A stretch of 64,000 nt of DNA from Crocosphaera chwakensis CCY0110 (GTDB lineage Bacteria > Cyanobacteriota > Cyanobacteriia > Cyanobacteriales > Microcystaceae): the NCBI RefSeq assembly GCF_000169335.1, contig NZ_AAXW01000017.1, positions 31,544 to 95,543 on the forward strand, read 5' to 3'. How positions within the stretch are numbered: position 1 is the stretch's first letter; each line of letters opens with the position of its first letter. The notes beneath the pieces were generated by a model. That model worked only from the letters and a program-made list of their open reading frames with translations, was not told where the DNA came from and did not search any database. The position numbers were made by a program, and so were the translations under genes. Below, piece by piece: positions 9,383 to 18,440 of the stretch.

Positions 9383-10981
9383 GTGTCTATTAACCCGAAA
9401 AAGTCCCGTTCCTTAGTAAGCATTGCTGGCCTGGTTGCTGTCGCTACTCTGATTAGTAAAATCTTTGGGTTAGTACGTGAACAAGCGATCGCAGCAGCCT
9501 TTGGGGTTGGCCCAGTAGTCAATGCTTACGCCTATGCCTATGTTATCCCTGGTTTCTTATTAATTTTACTGGGGGGTATCAACGGACCGTTTCACAGTGC
9601 ATTAATTAGTGTTTTAGCAAAGCGAGATAAGTCAGAAGCAGCCCCATTAGTGGAAACAGTAACCACCCTAATTAGTGGGGTGTTGTTGCTGGTAACAATT
9701 GTTTTGATTGTCTTCGCCGATACCTTTATCTCAATTTTAGCCCCTGGGTTAGAAGGAGAGGTTAAAGCGATCGCTATTCAACAATTACAAATTATGGCGC
9801 CTTTGGCTCTATTAGCTGGCCTCATTGGTATCGGTTTTGGAACCCTAAACGCTGCTGATCAATATCTCTTACCCAGTATTAGCCCTTTATTTTCCAGTGT
9901 GGCCATTGTTATCGGGGTTTGGATCTTAATCTGGCAGTTTGGCAGCAATTTGAACAACCCCGAAAATTGGTATTTAGGGGGTATGGTTTTGGCCGGAGGA
10001 ACCCTCGCCGGCGGGGTTTTACAATGGTTAGCTCAACTGGGAGCGCAATGGCAAGCAGGGATGGGAAAACTGCGGTTACGCTTTAACTGGCGACTTCCAG
10101 GGGTGATGGATGTGATGAAGGTGATGGGTCCTGCTACTCTTTCATCGGGAATGTTACATATTAATGTTTATACTGACCTATTTTTTGCCTCGTTTATTGA
10201 AAATGCGGCCGCAGCCATGCGTTACGCCAATTTCATTGTCTTAACCCCCTTAGGCATTATTTCTAATATGATTTTAGTGCCGTTTATGCCAGTCTTCTCT
10301 CGTTTAACGGCTCCTGAAAATTGGCCTGAATTAAAAGTAAGAATTCGTCAAGGGTTATTATTGACGGCGTTAACTATGTTGCCGTTAACCGCTATTTTTA
10401 TCGCTTTAGCTGATGTTATTATTCGGGTTATTTATCAGCGCGGTGCTTTTAAATCGGCCGATGCTGATATGGTGATTCCAGTTTTAATGACTTATGGAAT
10501 TGGAATGTTTTTCTATTTAGCAAGGGATGTTTTAGTTAGGGTTTTTTACGCTTTGGGGGACGGTGAAACTCCGTTTCGTATTAGTATTTTTAATATTTTT
10601 CTTAATGGTTTTCTGGATTTTATTTTGTATAAACCGTTTAAAACACCTGGCTTAGTTCTAGCTACCATTGGGGTTAATTTAGTTTCTTTGATTATTTTTA
10701 TAGGCATTCTTAATAAGCGTTTAGGCGGTTTACCTTTAAAAGAATGGGGTAATGCCTTATTAGCATTAACTGGGATTAGTTTTGTGGCTGGTGTGGCAAG
10801 TTGGGGGGTTAGTTGGGGTTGGCAACAATTTTATACTGGTAATAATTTAATTTTACAATTATTACAATTACTCTTATCTGTTATTACTGCTATCCTGATT
10901 TTTCTGGTTTTATCCATTCAATTAAAATTACCAGAAGTTGATCTATTACTCTCTCGAATTAAAGGAAAATTTCAAAGCTAA
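9383..10981 (+). CDS. murJ: Lipid II flippase MurJ
   Basis: A 532-residue polytopic membrane protein of the MurJ/MviN family with about 14 predicted membrane segments. The N terminus (ATLISKIFGLVREQAIAAAF) carries the conserved SRxxGxxR-type block. GPFHSALISV and ARDVLVRVFYALGDGETP are further family blocks. It flips lipid II to the periplasmic face for peptidoglycan synthesis. The start is a GTG preceded by GTAGGGAG. It lies 69 bases after the Wzc-like gene on the same strand. Length is normal for the family. Confidence 0.94.
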   Translation: MSINPKKSRSLVSIAGLVAVATLISKIFGLVREQAIAAAFGVGPVVNAYAYAYVIPGFLLILLGGINGPFHSALISVLAKRDKSEAAPLVETVTTLISGVLLLVTIVLIVFADTFISILAPGLEGEVKAIAIQQLQIMAPLALLAGLIGIGFGTLNAADQYLLPSISPLFSSVAIVIGVWILIWQFGSNLNNPENWYLGGMVLAGGTLAGGVLQWLAQLGAQWQAGMGKLRLRFNWRLPGVMDVMKVMGPATLSSGMLHINVYTDLFFASFIENAAAAMRYANFIVLTPLGIISNMILVPFMPVFSRLTAPENWPELKVRIRQGLLLTALTMLPLTAIFIALADVIIRVIYQRGAFKSADADMVIPVLMTYGIGMFFYLARDVLVRVFYALGDGETPFRISIFNIFLNGFLDFILYKPFKTPGLVLATIGVNLVSLIIFIGILNKRLGGLPLKEWGNALLALTGISFVAGVASWGVSWGWQQFYTGNNLILQLLQLLLSVITAILIFLVLSIQLKLPEVDLLLSRIKGKFQS

Positions 10982-11104
10982 CTTGTTTTATACATAAGAT
11001 ACACCATAATACTACGAAAGTTTTATACTAAATTCAGGTTTAAAAATAGACTAACAAACGCTATAACCATTATGATTAGGACGTTGATAGAATCAGGGAA
11101 CCTT

Positions 11105-11125
11105 GTAGGCTGATACACTGCCTAC
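11105..11125 (+). repeat. Short inverted repeat after murJ
   Basis: GTAGGC and GCCTAC form a 6-bp stem with a 9-base loop in the murJ-antiporter spacer. There is no T run. It could be a weak structure or a protein site; function is unknown. Confidence 0.3.
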
Positions 11126-11168
11126 CTTACAGTAATGTCCTAACTAATTAATCATAAATACTAAAACT

Positions 11169-12380
11169 ATGACTAATTTAGAGCAAAATCTTCCCTTAAT
11201 CATTTTATTAATAGGGGTGATAATAATTTTATCTATCTTAACTAAATTTGGACTACAACGTTTTAATATACCTATATTAGTTGGTTATCTTTGTTTAGGA
11301 TTATTATTAAGAATAATTGAAGATAATGTTAACTTATTGGCAGATGCGGGCTTAGAAATTATTAAATTTTTAGCAGATGTGGGCTTAATTTGTTTACTAT
11401 TTCGTGTTGGTTTAGAAAGTGATTTAGGTAAACTAATTCAACAGTTAAGAAGAGCAAGTTTAGTTTGGTTAGGTGATGTAGCTATTAGTGGTATGGCGGG
11501 TTTTGTTATTCCTGTGGTATTTCTTCAATTAGATATAATTTCTAGCTTATTTATTGCAACTGCCATGACAGCAACTAGCGTAGGAATATCTGTTAGTATT
11601 TGGCAAGAAGCTCAAGCGTTAAACTCACCCAACGGTGAATTAATGTTAGATGTAGCAGAAATGGATGATATTTCTGCAATTTTTTTAATGGCTTTACTAT
11701 TTAATATAGTCCCTGTGATTCATAATGGTTCTCAAACAAATTTAGATTTATTGATTTTTAAAACTGTTGTATTATTTATTTTTAAAGCCATATTTTTTGC
11801 GGGATTTTGTTTCTTTTTTTCTCGTTATTTAGAATCTCATATTACCGCTTTTTTTCGTAAGTTTGATCCGCCGGCTGATTTTACTTTAACTATTGTCGGA
11901 TTTGGTTTTTTGATAGCTGCGATCGCAGGATTATTAGGGTTTTCTCAAGCAGTGGGAGCCTTTTTTGCAGGATTAGTCTTTAGTCGAGATCCTGAAGCGG
12001 TCAAAATCGATGCTTCTTTTGAGATGCTATATGATTTGTTTGTTCCTTTCTTTTTTATTAGTATTGGTTTAGCTATTGATGTTACTACTTTGGGAAACGC
12101 CACTGTTTGGGGAACCATTTTATTAATTGGAGCCGTCTTAGGAAAATTAATCGGTGCTGGTTTACCCACTTTCCTGATGACAGGATGGCACGGTTCTATA
12201 ATCATAGGCTTAAGTATGGTTCCAAGAGCAGAAATTATGATGGTAGTCATGCAACGTGGATTACATTTAGGAGAATGGGCTGTGTCAACTCACATCTTTT
12301 CTGCAATGATCTTTGTTAGCTCGGTTACCTGTGTGGTTACTCCTTTGATATTGCGATCGCTCCTCAAACCAGCAGATTAA
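11169..12380 (+). CDS. CPA2-type cation:proton antiporter
   Basis: A 403-residue membrane protein with about 12 segments and the Na+/H+ exchanger (PF00999) pattern. It has RFNIPILVGYL near the start, MTATSVGISV with LMLDVAEMDDISAI (acidic pair in the core, about 162-163) and GFSQAVGAFFAGLVFSR. The C-terminal block is MVPRAEIMMVV. No TrkA-N or TrkA-C domain follows, so it is the short NapA/KefB-like form. It exchanges a monovalent cation (Na+ or K+) for protons at the plasma or thylakoid membrane; the cation cannot be told from sequence. Confidence 0.88.
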   Translation: MTNLEQNLPLIILLIGVIIILSILTKFGLQRFNIPILVGYLCLGLLLRIIEDNVNLLADAGLEIIKFLADVGLICLLFRVGLESDLGKLIQQLRRASLVWLGDVAISGMAGFVIPVVFLQLDIISSLFIATAMTATSVGISVSIWQEAQALNSPNGELMLDVAEMDDISAIFLMALLFNIVPVIHNGSQTNLDLLIFKTVVLFIFKAIFFAGFCFFFSRYLESHITAFFRKFDPPADFTLTIVGFGFLIAAIAGLLGFSQAVGAFFAGLVFSRDPEAVKIDASFEMLYDLFVPFFFISIGLAIDVTTLGNATVWGTILLIGAVLGKLIGAGLPTFLMTGWHGSIIIGLSMVPRAEIMMVVMQRGLHLGEWAVSTHIFSAMIFVSSVTCVVTPLILRSLLKPAD

Positions 12381-12626
12381 TTTAGGAACCCCATAACCCT
12401 AATCCTGTGCTAACTTTAACGAATTTTTCTATTAATTCCTTTCTGTATAATGGCCCATCTTTCAAAATCTTATGTTATATTTAAGATAACTATAAACTCG
12501 TTTATAACCTGAGTTTGTCATCAACAGTACCGATAATCTCTAAATTAAGATGAAAGTTCAACGGGCTGTTAATTGGTTGGCAAGCAACAAAAGGGAAGCA
12601 ACTATATCACAGGAGCCGTCTGCCTG

Positions 12627-12770
12627 ATGGACTATTTAGAAAAAGTTCTAGAAAAGCTTAGAGAATTGGCCCAAAAGCTAATTGAAACCCTACTAGGCCC
12701 TCAAGCCGAACCAGAACCAGAACTGATACCCATTCCAGTCAACGACCCGAAGCGTCGCCATCATAGATAA
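12627..12770 (+). CDS. Small hypothetical protein upstream of aroQ
   Basis: A 47-residue protein. It has an amphipathic helix rich in Leu, Glu and Lys (MDYLEKVLEKLRELAQKL), then an acidic Pro-rich stretch, and ends with a basic tail RRHHR. AGGAG stands 11 bases before this ATG, so I prefer it to the upstream ATG at 12573. It ends 11 bases before aroQ and is probably cotranscribed. I do not recognise a family; no function can be assigned. Confidence 0.6.
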   Translation: MDYLEKVLEKLRELAQKLIETLLGPQAEPEPELIPIPVNDPKRRHHR

Positions 12771-12781
12771 GTAGGTCTGGT

Positions 12782-13252
12782 GTGTTCACTGAATCTTCTA
12801 AAAAGTTAAGTATCCTTGTCATTCATGGGCCTAATCTTAATCTGTTAGGTGTTCGTGAGCCTGGAATCTATGGTTCTATTACTTTAGAAGGGATAAACCG
12901 TCTTCTTAACGAGAAGGCGGAGTCTTTGCCTGTCACTCTATCGATTACTCAATCGAACCACGAAGGGGTGTTAGTAGATTCAATTCAAGCTGCTTTAGGC
13001 AACTATCAAGGAATATTAATCAATGCTGCTGCTTATACCCATACAAGCATTGCCATTCGAGATGCCTTGTCTGCGATCAAAATACCCACCGTGGAGGTTC
13101 ATCTAAGTAACATCTATCGACGAGAGGGGTTTCGCCATCATTCCTACATTGCTGACATTGCAGTGGGACAGATTAGTGGTTTTGGAGCCAATAGTTATAT
13201 CTTAGGATTAGAAGCTTTATATCATTATCTTAGCCAGGAACAACAACCATAG
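12782..13252 (+). CDS. aroQ: 3-dehydroquinate dehydratase, type II
   Basis: A 156-residue type II dehydroquinase that converts 3-dehydroquinate to 3-dehydroshikimate in the shikimate pathway. Signatures are GPNLNLLGVREPGIYG, whose Tyr is the catalytic residue, then NHEGVLVD, INAAAYTHTSIAIRDAL, and EVHLSNIYRREGFRHHS with the catalytic His. The gene starts with GTG. Length and motifs are normal. It follows the small protein by 11 bases and precedes a LapA-like gene by 52. Confidence 0.96.
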   Translation: MFTESSKKLSILVIHGPNLNLLGVREPGIYGSITLEGINRLLNEKAESLPVTLSITQSNHEGVLVDSIQAALGNYQGILINAAAYTHTSIAIRDALSAIKIPTVEVHLSNIYRREGFRHHSYIADIAVGQISGFGANSYILGLEALYHYLSQEQQP

Positions 13253-13304
13253 ATAATTAACAAGATTTCTCTTATGAGGCTTAGAGAAAGCAATAGGAAT
13301 TAGT

Positions 13305-14021
13305 ATGCGGTTAATAATATTAGTATTGATGGCGATCGGCACAGGAATTATTCTGTTGCAAAATCAACAGCCGATTATCCTTTATTTTTTGGGAACTGAT
13401 GAAGAAACGGCGTTATTTGCCCTAAACCTCCCTTTAGCTATTTGGATTCTTATATTTACCCTAGCAGGAATTATTAGTAGTTTCTTGATTCAATTATTTA
13501 CCCGATCTTCTCGTGTACTTTCCTTTAATAAACCTCGTAACTCCCGTCCTCGTTCTCCAGAACCGGCTGAAACCCCCTATCAACGACCTGAACCTAAAAA
13601 AAAATCTGACTGGGAAACCCCCCCACCCCCAGAATGGGAAAATAATTCAGAAACACAAGAAGATGACGCATGGGATATTGAAGAACCTCCCGAAGAAAAG
13701 ACTATTCCCCGTAATCCCTCTACCGTTCAAGACACTCGATCAGAGTTTGAAAAACAGCAACCCCCTAGAACCGTATCTCAAGAGGGAACGGTTTATTCTT
13801 ATACCTATCGAGAATTAAGTGATCGCAGCGATCGCGTCGCGTCTGAACCCCCTCCAAACCCTCCTAAATCTGAACAATCTGAAGATAAGACCCCACCTCC
13901 TCCACCGAATGGAGATGTTTACGATGCCCAATATCGTATCATTACTCCTCCCTATCAACCGTCTCAAGAGTCTAATGATGAGGACGAAGAAAATGAGGAA
14001 GACCCAGAAAACTGGATTTAA
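13305..14021 (+). CDS. LapA-domain (DUF1049) membrane protein with Pro-rich tail
   Basis: A 238-residue protein. Two membrane segments (about residues 1-17 and 40-65) flank the LapA/DUF1049-type core with NQQPIILYFLG. A long hydrophilic region rich in Pro, Glu, Asp and Ser then runs to the end (DEDEENEEDPENW). The tail looks disordered and presumably faces the cytoplasm. LapA proteins in enterobacteria help regulate LPS assembly; whether that holds here is inference, although the window does contain lpt genes. High codon-level repetition of Pro and Glu explains the shadow frames. Confidence 0.65.
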   Translation: MRLIILVLMAIGTGIILLQNQQPIILYFLGTDEETALFALNLPLAIWILIFTLAGIISSFLIQLFTRSSRVLSFNKPRNSRPRSPEPAETPYQRPEPKKKSDWETPPPPEWENNSETQEDDAWDIEEPPEEKTIPRNPSTVQDTRSEFEKQQPPRTVSQEGTVYSYTYRELSDRSDRVASEPPPNPPKSEQSEDKTPPPPPNGDVYDAQYRIITPPYQPSQESNDEDEENEEDPENWI

Positions 14022-14153
14022 AACGATAGATTAAACTTTTCTTGAAGACGTTGAGTAATTAATTCAATTTGTTGATGGCTCATTTTAGTATAGTTAATCG
14101 GCTTCATTCGTTCTATTTATTGTAAAGGTTTTGTATTGCGATCGCTTTAAATA

Positions 14154-14190
14154 TAAAAAAAGAAACCCCATCTCAATTCTTAAGATGGGG
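14154..14190 (-). terminator. Rho-independent terminator of psbA
   Basis: Read on the minus strand, CCCCATCT and AGATGGGG form a perfect 8-bp stem with a 9-base loop, followed by a T-rich run (TTTCTTTTTTTA). It lies 37 bases past the psbA stop. Confidence 0.9.
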
Positions 14191-14226
14191 CTAGATGAGA
14201 AAAGGGTTTTAAGATTGAATCAAAGT

Positions 14227-15288
14227 TTATTTAAGCGAGATCAAGGTTTGTTCACCACTTGCTAAGTCTAGGGGGAAGTTGTGAGCATTGCGCTCGTGCA
14301 TGACTTCCATCCCAATACCTGCACGATTGAGAACATCAGCCCAGGTACCGATGACACGGCCTTGAGAATCTAACACAGACTGGTTAAAGTTAAATCCATT
14401 AAGATTAAAGGCCATGGTACTAACACCCATCGCAGTGAACCAAATACCAATTACTGGCCAAGCTCCTAAGAAGAAGTGTAAAGCACGACTATTGTTAAAA
14501 GAAGCATATTGGAAGATTAAACGACCAAAGTAACCATGAGCGGCCACAATGTTATAGGTTTCTTCTTCTTGTCCAAACTTATAACCGTAGTTTTGAGATT
14601 CGGTTTCGGTTGTTTCACGGACTAAGCTAGAGGTGACTAAACTTCCGTGCATGGCAGAGAATAAAGAACCACCAAATACACCAGCAACACCCAACATATG
14701 GAAGGGGTGCATTAAAATATTATGCTCAGCTTGGAAAACGAACATAAAGTTAAAAGTTCCACTGATTCCTAAAGGCATACCATCAGAGAAAGAACCCTGA
14801 CCAATAGGATAGATTAAGAATACAGCAGCGGCCGCAGAGACAGGTGCGCTATAAGCAACACAAATCCAAGGACGCATCCCTAAACGATAAGACAGTTCCC
14901 ATTGTCTTCCCATCCAGCAGAAAATACCAATGAGAAAATGGAAAATGACTAATTGATAAGGGCCGCCGTTATACAGCCATTCATCGAGGGATGCTGCTTC
15001 CCAGATGGGATAAAAGTGTAATCCGATCGCATTAGAAGACGGAACCACTGCTCCAGAAATAATATTGTTTCCGTATAGCAACGATCCAGCTACCGGCTCA
15101 CGAATCCCATCAATATCAACAGGAGGTGCTGCAATGAAGGCAATGATAAAACAGATGGTGGCAGTTAATATTGTAGGGATAAGAATCACGCCAAACCAGC
15201 CTACATATAGACGGTTATTTGTGCTTGTTATCCACTGACAAAACCGCTCCCACAAAGAAAGATTTTGGCTTTGTATGGTAGTTGTCAT
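14227..15288 (-). CDS. psbA: Photosystem II D1 protein, variant form
   Basis: A 353-residue D1 with all key residues: Tyr-Z (160 here, 161 canonical), Mn ligands Asp170, Glu189, His332, Glu333, Asp342 and Ala344, chlorophyll ligand His198, and quinone-site His215, Ser264 and His272. It is thus a water-splitting D1, not ChlF. It departs from the common form in several places: one residue fewer at the N terminus, Trp for Tyr126 (FCWMGRQW), Phe for Ile184, Gly for Asn325, and a changed C-terminal extension SGEQTLISLK after Ala344 (10 residues, 16 in Synechocystis). Gln130 is retained, as in low-light D1. The gene stands alone. Confidence 0.96.
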   Translation of the reverse strand: MTTTIQSQNLSLWERFCQWITSTNNRLYVGWFGVILIPTILTATICFIIAFIAAPPVDIDGIREPVAGSLLYGNNIISGAVVPSSNAIGLHFYPIWEAASLDEWLYNGGPYQLVIFHFLIGIFCWMGRQWELSYRLGMRPWICVAYSAPVSAAAAVFLIYPIGQGSFSDGMPLGISGTFNFMFVFQAEHNILMHPFHMLGVAGVFGGSLFSAMHGSLVTSSLVRETTETESQNYGYKFGQEEETYNIVAAHGYFGRLIFQYASFNNSRALHFFLGAWPVIGIWFTAMGVSTMAFNLNGFNFNQSVLDSQGRVIGTWADVLNRAGIGMEVMHERNAHNFPLDLASGEQTLISLK

Positions 15289-15669
15289 GGCTAAATAATA
15301 ATGAAATCACAACAATAATTAAGGACAGATTGTATCAATGATTACCTGACCTTGTTATGTATAAGTATATTTACATTCATTGATTATGATCCACTTTTTT
15401 TTGTATATTTTTATGAAACAAAAATGAAGTTTTATGATTTTTTGTAAATATAAATAACGAGTTATTAAATAAGTGTAAAAAATTGAACAGTCTAAAAAGA
15501 GATTGAGGATTACTGACGTTAAGGAATTAAAATCCAGTAAAATAGGGAAGTGCAACCGTAAGTTTTTATCTAAACTAAGAGATTGACCTTCATTATATCA
15601 AGTTGACCTCTGATCATTAGAGTGATAGAAACTTATGCAGCCAATTATCTTTATATTAATTAAACATTT
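15289..15669. other. A+T-rich divergent promoter region, psbA/yqeG
   Basis: No gene is seen. The left half is the leader of psbA on the minus strand, very A+T-rich and without an obvious TTGACA box. On the plus side, TTGACC at 15603-15608 lies 17 bases before TAGAAA and could drive the YqeG-family gene. The 66-codon minus-strand frame in this spacer is low-complexity and I do not consider it a gene. Confidence 0.4.
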
Positions 15670-16227
15670 ATGTCTAAGGCCAAACTGTTACAGCCTGATT
15701 TAATTTTAGGGGATACGATTCTTGGTTTAAATCAAGATGTTCTTGATCAGTATCGTATCAAAGGATTAATTTTGGATGTGGATGAAACCCTCGTCCCTCT
15801 GAAAAAAGCTTATGTTTCTGAGGAATTGAGACTATGGATCAATCAAATTCGTCAAAAAACCCCGATTTGGTTAGTGAGTAATAATCTAAGTGAAAGTCGT
15901 ATTGGTAGTATTGCTAATTCTTTGGAGTTACCTTACTTATTAGGGGCCGTTAAACCCTCTCGACGGAAACTAAAAAAAGCGATTCGCGCTATGGAATTAC
16001 CCATTCCTCAAGTGGCCATGGTAGGCGATCGCTTATTTACTGATGTTTTAGCCGGAAACCGTTTGGGAATGTTTACTATTCTGGTTAAACCAATGGTTGA
16101 TCCTGCGATCGCAGTCCGTTCTTATCCTATCCATAATTTTGAAGTTTGGATCTCTGAAAAACTTGGAGTTTCTTTGATGTCTTCGCAACATAACTTTACA
16201 AAACGCAATAGAAGACCAAGAAAGTAA
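15670..16227 (+). CDS. YqeG-family HAD-IIIA phosphatase
   Basis: A 185-residue HAD-superfamily protein of the YqeG type. Motif I is LILDVDETLVPL (about residue 37), motif II is WLVSNN, the motif III lysine lies in KPSRRKL, and motif IV is MVGDRLFTDVLAGNRLGM. YqeG relatives include mitochondrial and plastid phosphatidylglycerophosphate phosphatases, so a role in phosphatidylglycerol synthesis is plausible, but the substrate is inferred. The basic tail KRNRRPRK is notable. It is divergent from psbA. Confidence 0.85.
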   Translation: MSKAKLLQPDLILGDTILGLNQDVLDQYRIKGLILDVDETLVPLKKAYVSEELRLWINQIRQKTPIWLVSNNLSESRIGSIANSLELPYLLGAVKPSRRKLKKAIRAMELPIPQVAMVGDRLFTDVLAGNRLGMFTILVKPMVDPAIAVRSYPIHNFEVWISEKLGVSLMSSQHNFTKRNRRPRK

Positions 16228-16334
16228 ATAAAAATATATAAATTAGCCATGAATAACGAAGAATTGGCCTGGGATTATCTTTGGTTATCTTAATTTGATC
16301 CTATCATCTTCTATAAATTATATAATTGTCTGTA

Positions 16335-16943
16335 ATGGAAGCGTTAGAAAAATTTTTCGCTCAAGTCAAAAAACTCCAAGATGAAGAGGAAATAATTGAT
16401 TTTTGCCGTAAATACTTAATACATGGAATTCCTTATATATTTACTGATAATCAAGATGAATATTATGAATTTAGAAAAAGAATTTCGCAGCATTTTAATA
16501 TTAACTTTTACGAAATTTATATTACAGGTTCGGCGAAGTTAGGATTTAGTCCTTTTAAACAAAAGCAATTTGATGATGATTCAGATATTGATGTTGCTAT
16601 TGTTTCCCATCAATTATACGAAAAGATGTTAGAACCTATTTATGAATATCAAATAGAACTGAGAAAAGCGAGAAAAAGTATAACGGTAAGAGAATTAGAC
16701 CAATATCATTCTTTTCTTGAGTATACGGCAATTGGTTGGATTCGACCCGATAAACTTCCTTTATCTTTTAATGTAGGAATATTAAAACAATCATGGTTTG
16801 AGTTTTTTAAATCCATTTCTTATAGTAGATCAGAAGTAGGAAATTATAAGGTTTCTGCTGGAGTATTCAAAAGTTATTCTTATTTTGAACGATATACAAT
16901 CAGTACATTAAAACAAATTATTAACGCACAACAAATAATTTAA
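16335..16943 (+). CDS. Nucleotidyltransferase-fold protein paired with DUF262
   Basis: About 202 residues. The core YITGSAKLGF followed by DDDSDIDVAIVS is the GS...DxD signature of the nucleotidyltransferase fold, with Ser69 and Asp87/Asp89 counted from the upstream TTG start. The rest is helical and not recognised. It begins an accessory pair with the DUF262 gene 12 bases downstream. I prefer this ATG; a TTG three codons upstream (16326) is the alternative. The target of any nucleotidyl transfer is unknown. It is too short for a typical CD-NTase and lacks a visible SAVED or effector partner. Composition is A+T-rich. Confidence 0.6.
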   Translation: MEALEKFFAQVKKLQDEEEIIDFCRKYLIHGIPYIFTDNQDEYYEFRKRISQHFNINFYEIYITGSAKLGFSPFKQKQFDDDSDIDVAIVSHQLYEKMLEPIYEYQIELRKARKSITVRELDQYHSFLEYTAIGWIRPDKLPLSFNVGILKQSWFEFFKSISYSRSEVGNYKVSAGVFKSYSYFERYTISTLKQIINAQQII

Positions 16944-16955
16944 TAATAGTTTAAA

Positions 16956-17963
16956 ATGCAAACACAAATTAAATCCTCAGTAACTAACCCAACTATAGCT
17001 GATATTTACCAAAATATAGAAAGTGGTAAATTAATTCTTAGACCCGATTTTCAGCGTAAGTTTGTTTGGACTCATGACCATCAAGAAGAATTTATTGATA
17101 CTATCTTAAAAGGATATCCTTTTCCAGAAATTTATGTTTGTAAAGGGGAAGTTGATACTAGAAAAATGCGGACAACAGAATGGGTAATAGATGGACAACA
17201 AAGATTAACAACGATTAAAAAATATATAGATGGACAACCTGATAAAGATAAACATGATAAAGATAAACCTTTTAAAAAAATTAAAAAATTTGAGGATTTA
17301 ACTGATGAAGAAAGAGCAGATTTTTTATCTTATCAAGTTGTAGTTAGAGATATCGGTAAAGTTGATGAAAATGATATTAAAGAAGTATTTAGAAGAATTA
17401 ACTTAACTAAATTCAAACTAGAAGATGTAGAAATTCATAATGCTGTTTATGATGGTGAATTTATTCAAACAGGTAAAGACTTATTAGATAATATTGATTT
17501 AAGTTATTTTCCAGTGTTTCGTGAATCAGAATTTACTCGAATGGCAGATTTGTACTTTATTTTATTAGTTATGTCAACCTTAGAAGAAGGGGGTTATTTT
17601 CCTCAAGATAAAGAAATAGAAAACTATATTGTTCAATTTAATGATGAGTATATCAATAAAAATCATATGAAAGCTTTACTAATCAAAACTTTTGCTACGA
17701 TTAAAGATTTAAACATTGCTGATGATTCTATTTGGTATCGAAAATCTAACTTTTTTACGATGGTAGTAGAAATAGCTAAAGTTGGAGCAAATCTTGCTCA
17801 AAATTTCTTCCAAAAATTAATAAAATTAGAACAAAATATTCTGGATAATAAATATAAAGATAATGAATTTGGTGAATACTATAGATGTATGTGTTCTGGA
17901 ACAAATCACAGAAAAGCTAGAGTTGTAAGAGCAGATATTTTTAGGAAATATACGTTAAATTAA
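16956..17963 (+). CDS. DUF262 (GmrSD N-terminal type) protein
   Basis: A 335-residue protein with the DUF262 signatures RPDFQRKFVW (about 29-38) and DGQQRLTTI (79-87), a ParB-like nucleotide-binding and hydrolysing fold. Known relatives are the GmrS half of the GmrSD restriction system and BrxU. No DUF1607/HNH nuclease half follows, so the protein ends after the DUF262 and helical part. It is probably cotranslated with the nucleotidyltransferase gene. I infer an anti-phage or toxin-antitoxin-like role from family and context. The local sequence is very A+T-rich, unlike the flanking core genes. Confidence 0.85.
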   Translation: MQTQIKSSVTNPTIADIYQNIESGKLILRPDFQRKFVWTHDHQEEFIDTILKGYPFPEIYVCKGEVDTRKMRTTEWVIDGQQRLTTIKKYIDGQPDKDKHDKDKPFKKIKKFEDLTDEERADFLSYQVVVRDIGKVDENDIKEVFRRINLTKFKLEDVEIHNAVYDGEFIQTGKDLLDNIDLSYFPVFRESEFTRMADLYFILLVMSTLEEGGYFPQDKEIENYIVQFNDEYINKNHMKALLIKTFATIKDLNIADDSIWYRKSNFFTMVVEIAKVGANLAQNFFQKLIKLEQNILDNKYKDNEFGEYYRCMCSGTNHRKARVVRADIFRKYTLN

Positions 17964-18440
17964 CTTTTTCTCGGCTCAAAGAAACTTTGTCAAGAAGTAT
18001 AATAACTTTTTTATTTTGTCTCCCCTACGGAATAGTCATGTAGAGAAATATATCCAGCAAAAAAAACAAATAAATCCAGAATTTTTAGATAATTTTGAAT
18101 CTAGCTATTTGAAGTGTAAACTATGATTTTTCTTAACACAAGCTAAAAACGCATCTGCTCTTACTATTGATCAATAATAATATTGTGGTTTATTATAGGA
18201 GTCAAGAGTAACTTATTATTTAAAGGAAGAAGTAAATATAGAGGTTTATTTGACTATAAAATTAGGTTTCTCTGATTGTTTTATTTACTCTAATAGAGAA
18301 TTAATAAAAACAATCGCAAATTTTGAATGTTTAACTCGAATAGACTTTATTGAACAATATTTATAACAATTAAGGTTAACCTTATTCTTATCTAGTGTTA
18401 AACTGTCAACTATTAATATACTTTATAAAAAATTGAGCGA
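17964..18440. other. 477-base spacer with possibly decayed coding sequence
   Basis: No intact gene is recognised. Two open stretches look protein-like but lack a normal start: plus strand 17959-18124 (ends FESSYLKCKL) and plus strand 18199-18366 (ends RIDFIEQYL; a TTG at 18250 after an AGAGG is a conceivable start for 38 residues). They may be relics of further members of the accessory module or chance frames in A+T-rich DNA. The promoter of the following ABC gene must lie near the right end. Confidence 0.3.

Noticed and set aside
13513..14034. Two plus-strand frames inside the LapA-like gene
   Set aside because: They are frame shadows of its Pro- and Glu-rich tail.
14227..15288. psbA as chlorophyll f synthase or as the low-oxygen D1
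   Set aside because: All Mn ligands are present, which excludes ChlF. Gly80, Phe158 and Thr286, which change in the low-oxygen form, are unchanged.
15355..15555. 66-codon minus-strand frame upstream of psbA
   Set aside because: Low-complexity Ile/Leu/Tyr-rich reading of A+T-rich leader with no motifs or ribosome binding site.
18120..18175. Minus-strand similarity (VRADAF) to the DUF262 C terminus (VRADIF)
   Set aside because: Only a few residues match, and a stop lies directly upstream; it is likely chance.
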